Assembly (NCBI GenBank): GCA_030917925.1
Contig: JAUPTV010000124.1
Span: 1-62,594, forward strand
Source of the DNA: Pseudomonadota bacterium
GTDB taxonomy: Bacteria; Pseudomonadota; Gammaproteobacteria; Competibacterales; Competibacteraceae
DNA: 62,594 nt
Reading direction: 5' to 3'
The notes below the pieces were generated by a model. The model was not told the origin of the DNA. It saw nothing but the letters and a program-made list of their open reading frames with translations, and made no database searches. The position numbers and the translations under genes were made by a program. Below, piece after piece: positions 60,914 through 62,594 of this stretch; the stretch's first letter is position 1, and every line of letters starts with the position of its first letter.

Positions 60914-62594
60914 TCAAACCGACAGGGTTTGCAGCTTGCGGCCGCCATAAAGGAGATTGACCAGCGCCCGTGAACCCGTGACTGCGGTAAACATCGAGGT
61001 CAGGATGCCGATGCTGAGGGTGATCGCAAACCCCTTGATCGGACCGGTGCCGAAGCCGAAGAGCATGATCGCCGCAATGAGCGTGGTCAGGTTGGAGTCG
61101 AGAATCGTGTCAAAGGCCCGGTCGAAGCCGGAATGAATAGCGGCCTGGGGGCTGTTGCCATTGCGCAGTTCTTCGCGGATGCGTTCGTAGATCAGCACAT
61201 TGGCGTCCACCGCCATACCCATGGTCAACACGATGCCGGCAATGCCGGGCAAGGTGAGCGTGGCTTGGAGCAACGATAACGCAGCGATAAGCAGCACCAC
61301 GTTCGCCGCCAGCGCCGCCGTGGCGATCAGGCCGAAGTTTTTATAACGCCAGGTCATAAATGCTGCGATAACCAGCAGTGAGATAGCGGCGGCGCGAAAT
61401 CCCTGAGCGATATTTTCCTTACCAGCACTGGGGCCGACCGTGCGTTCTTCGATGATTTCAATCGGACTGGCCAGCGCACCGGCTCTCAACAACAGAGCCA
61501 AGTCGCGGGCTTCACGGGAACTATCCAGACCGGTGATCTGGAAGCGCCGCCCCAGCCGGTCGCGGATGGTGGCGACATTGATGACTTCTTCGACGGTGAA
61601 GGCGGTTTTCTTCAATTCGCCGTCAACCCGCTTGGTTTCGGTCTTGTTCTCGATGAACACCACACCCATGCGTTTACCGATGTTGTCCTTCGTCGCGTCT
61701 TCAAAGCGCTTGGCACCTTTACCATCCAGACTGACGTAAACGGCGGGACTGCCGCTCTGCTGATCCAGACCGGAGGAGGCGTCAACGATGGAATCGCCGG
61801 TGAGCATTACCCGTTTTTGCAGCAATACCGGGCGACCATCGCGATCCTTGTACAGGCGGGAATTCAGCGGAATGCGATTGGTGGACGCAGCCTGATACCA
61901 GTCATTTTCTTCATCGGCCAACCGGAATTCCAGAGTGGCGGTCGCACCGAGAATTTCCTTGGCGCGAGCGGTGTCCTGGACGCCAGGGAGTTGCACCACA
62001 ATGCGGTCGCTGCCTTGCTGCTGGATAATCGGTTCGGCCACGCCGAGCTCATTGACCCGGTTGCGCAGCGTCGTGATGTTCTGTTGCAGGGCGAAGTCGA
62101 GTTTTTCCTTAATTTCCGGCGCATTCAGGGTCAGTTTCAAACTGAGCGGCCCCGGTTCGTCCTGCTGGAGGTTTGACAGATTTTTGCGCAGCGCTTGGGC
62201 CGCCTTGTTACGCTCGGCTTCGCCTTTGAATTCTACCTGCACTCCACCGCCCGCCGCCCGGCCCACCGTGCTGTACAGGATTTTCTCAGTGCGCAACTGA
62301 TTGCGGATTTCCTCAACATAGCTGTCTTCGACCTGCTTGATCGTAGCATCCATATCGACCTGCATCAGAAAATGCACGCCGCCGCGCAGGTCAAGGCCGA
62401 GGTACATGGGATTCAGGCCGATAGCGCGCAGAAAGCCGGGCGCAGCGGAAGCCAGATTGAGGGCGACGATATAGTCGCGGCCCAGTCGATCCCGGAGGAT
62501 GTCTGCCGCTTTGAGTTGCACTTCGGGGTCAGGGAAACGGATCAGCAAGCGGCCCTCAGCCAGTTCTACCCGCTTGGGGGGCAGCTTTTCCGCC
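60914..62594 (-). CDS. secD: Protein translocase subunit SecD (5' end beyond the window)
   Basis: Partner of SecF in post-translocational export. About 560 residues are visible and the frame is open to the right edge, with no start in the window; SecD is usually 600 or more residues, so only the N-terminal anchor is missing. Visible features are LGLDLRGGVHFLMQVDMD, IQQQGSDRIVVQLPGVQD, LRAGALASPIEIIEERTVGPSAG (in part) and the membrane half with GMAVDANVLIYERIREELRNG. Followed by secF and the receiver protein. Confidence 0.95.
   Translation of the reverse strand, partial: AEKLPPKRVELAEGRLLIRFPDPEVQLKAADILRDRLGRDYIVALNLASAAPGFLRAIGLNPMYLGLDLRGGVHFLMQVDMDATIKQVEDSYVEEIRNQLRTEKILYSTVGRAAGGGVQVEFKGEAERNKAAQALRKNLSNLQQDEPGPLSLKLTLNAPEIKEKLDFALQQNITTLRNRVNELGVAEPIIQQQGSDRIVVQLPGVQDTARAKEILGATATLEFRLADEENDWYQAASTNRIPLNSRLYKDRDGRPVLLQKRVMLTGDSIVDASSGLDQQSGSPAVYVSLDGKGAKRFEDATKDNIGKRMGVVFIENKTETKRVDGELKKTAFTVEEVINVATIRDRLGRRFQITGLDSSREARDLALLLRAGALASPIEIIEERTVGPSAGKENIAQGFRAAAISLLVIAAFMTWRYKNFGLIATAALAANVVLLIAALSLLQATLTLPGIAGIVLTMGMAVDANVLIYERIREELRNGNSPQAAIHSGFDRAFDTILDSNLTTLIAAIMLFGFGTGPIKGFAITLSIGILTSMFTAVTGSRALVNLLYGGRKLQTLSV

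Noticed and set aside
1-62594. Mobile elements, prophage, CRISPR array, tRNA or rRNA genes
   Set aside because: No transposase or integrase, no regular spacer array, and no cloverleaf with a GGTTCGA-type arm was found by eye. A dedicated tRNA scan could still find one.

Overview
The window is about 62.6 kb of a GC-rich chromosome from a Gram-negative, most likely gammaproteobacterial, denitrifying or nitrate-respiring organism. The evidence is the gene content: YcgL, a DsbB/MobA/NarK group, a RecJ plus phosphoglycerate-mutase-like pair, SecDF, UppP, Fe-SOD, thiopurine methyltransferase, an N-acetylglutaminylglutamine amidotransferase and a membrane pyrophosphatase. No rRNA, tRNA, CRISPR array, prophage or intact insertion sequence was seen. 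The set resembles what I would expect of a Competibacteraceae-like organism, but that is an impression and not shown by the sequence.

Layout. 1-4.2 kb: end of an unknown gene, a WG-repeat lipoprotein, a small secreted companion, and a scar of two toxin-antitoxin fragments beside an intact AbrB/MazE-type antitoxin. 4.2-10.8 kb: lytic transglycosylase, divergent histidine kinase/response regulator pair, PIN-PhoH ATPase, cardiolipin synthase. 10.7-17.9 kb: MFS transporter, thiopurine methyltransferase, then a polysaccharide block (nucleotidyltransferase-sugar transferase fusion, WecA-like transferase, GT4 glycosyltransferase, MurJ/MviN-like flippase). 18-24.2 kb: acyl-CoA dehydrogenase, double-length NarK nitrate/nitrite transporter, MobA and DsbB; the narK-mobA gap carries a NarL-type 7-2-7 palindrome. 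24.3-27.3 kb: a membrane SpoIIE-type phosphatase translationally coupled to a periplasmic solute-binding protein. 27.3-33 kb: sodB, BON lipoprotein, NAGGN amidotransferase, monothiol glutaredoxin, an unknown gene, Uma2 nuclease-like gene, a gutted DUF362 gene, CBS protein.

33-43 kb: a membrane pyrophosphatase with K+-dependent-type residues, a histidine-rich metal cluster (small His-rich secreted protein, HupE/UreJ protein, EamA transporter with His tail), a SEC-C protein, then three successive membrane proteins carrying CBS pairs (one TerC-type, two CNNM-type). 43-49.5 kb: HAD hydrolase, DUF4124 protein, UppP, an orphan NuoM-like subunit, YcgL, N-formylglutamate amidohydrolase family protein, MASE1-PAS-GGDEF cyclase. 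49.5-62.6 kb, all on the minus strand: RecJ, phosphoglycerate-mutase-like protein, homoserine dehydrogenase, a complete branched-chain-type ABC transporter (binding protein, LivH, LivM, LivG, LivF), an unusual receiver protein with an alanine-rich helix and a C-terminal membrane anchor, SecF, and the 3' part of secD running off the window.

Common themes are envelope biogenesis, anaerobic nitrate respiration with cofactor supply, metal and ion homeostasis, and signalling. The most unusual items are the receiver/alanine-helix/tail-anchor protein, the phosphatase plus binding-protein pair, the nucleotidyltransferase-sugar transferase fusion, the toxin-antitoxin scar, and two families of dispersed intergenic repeats.
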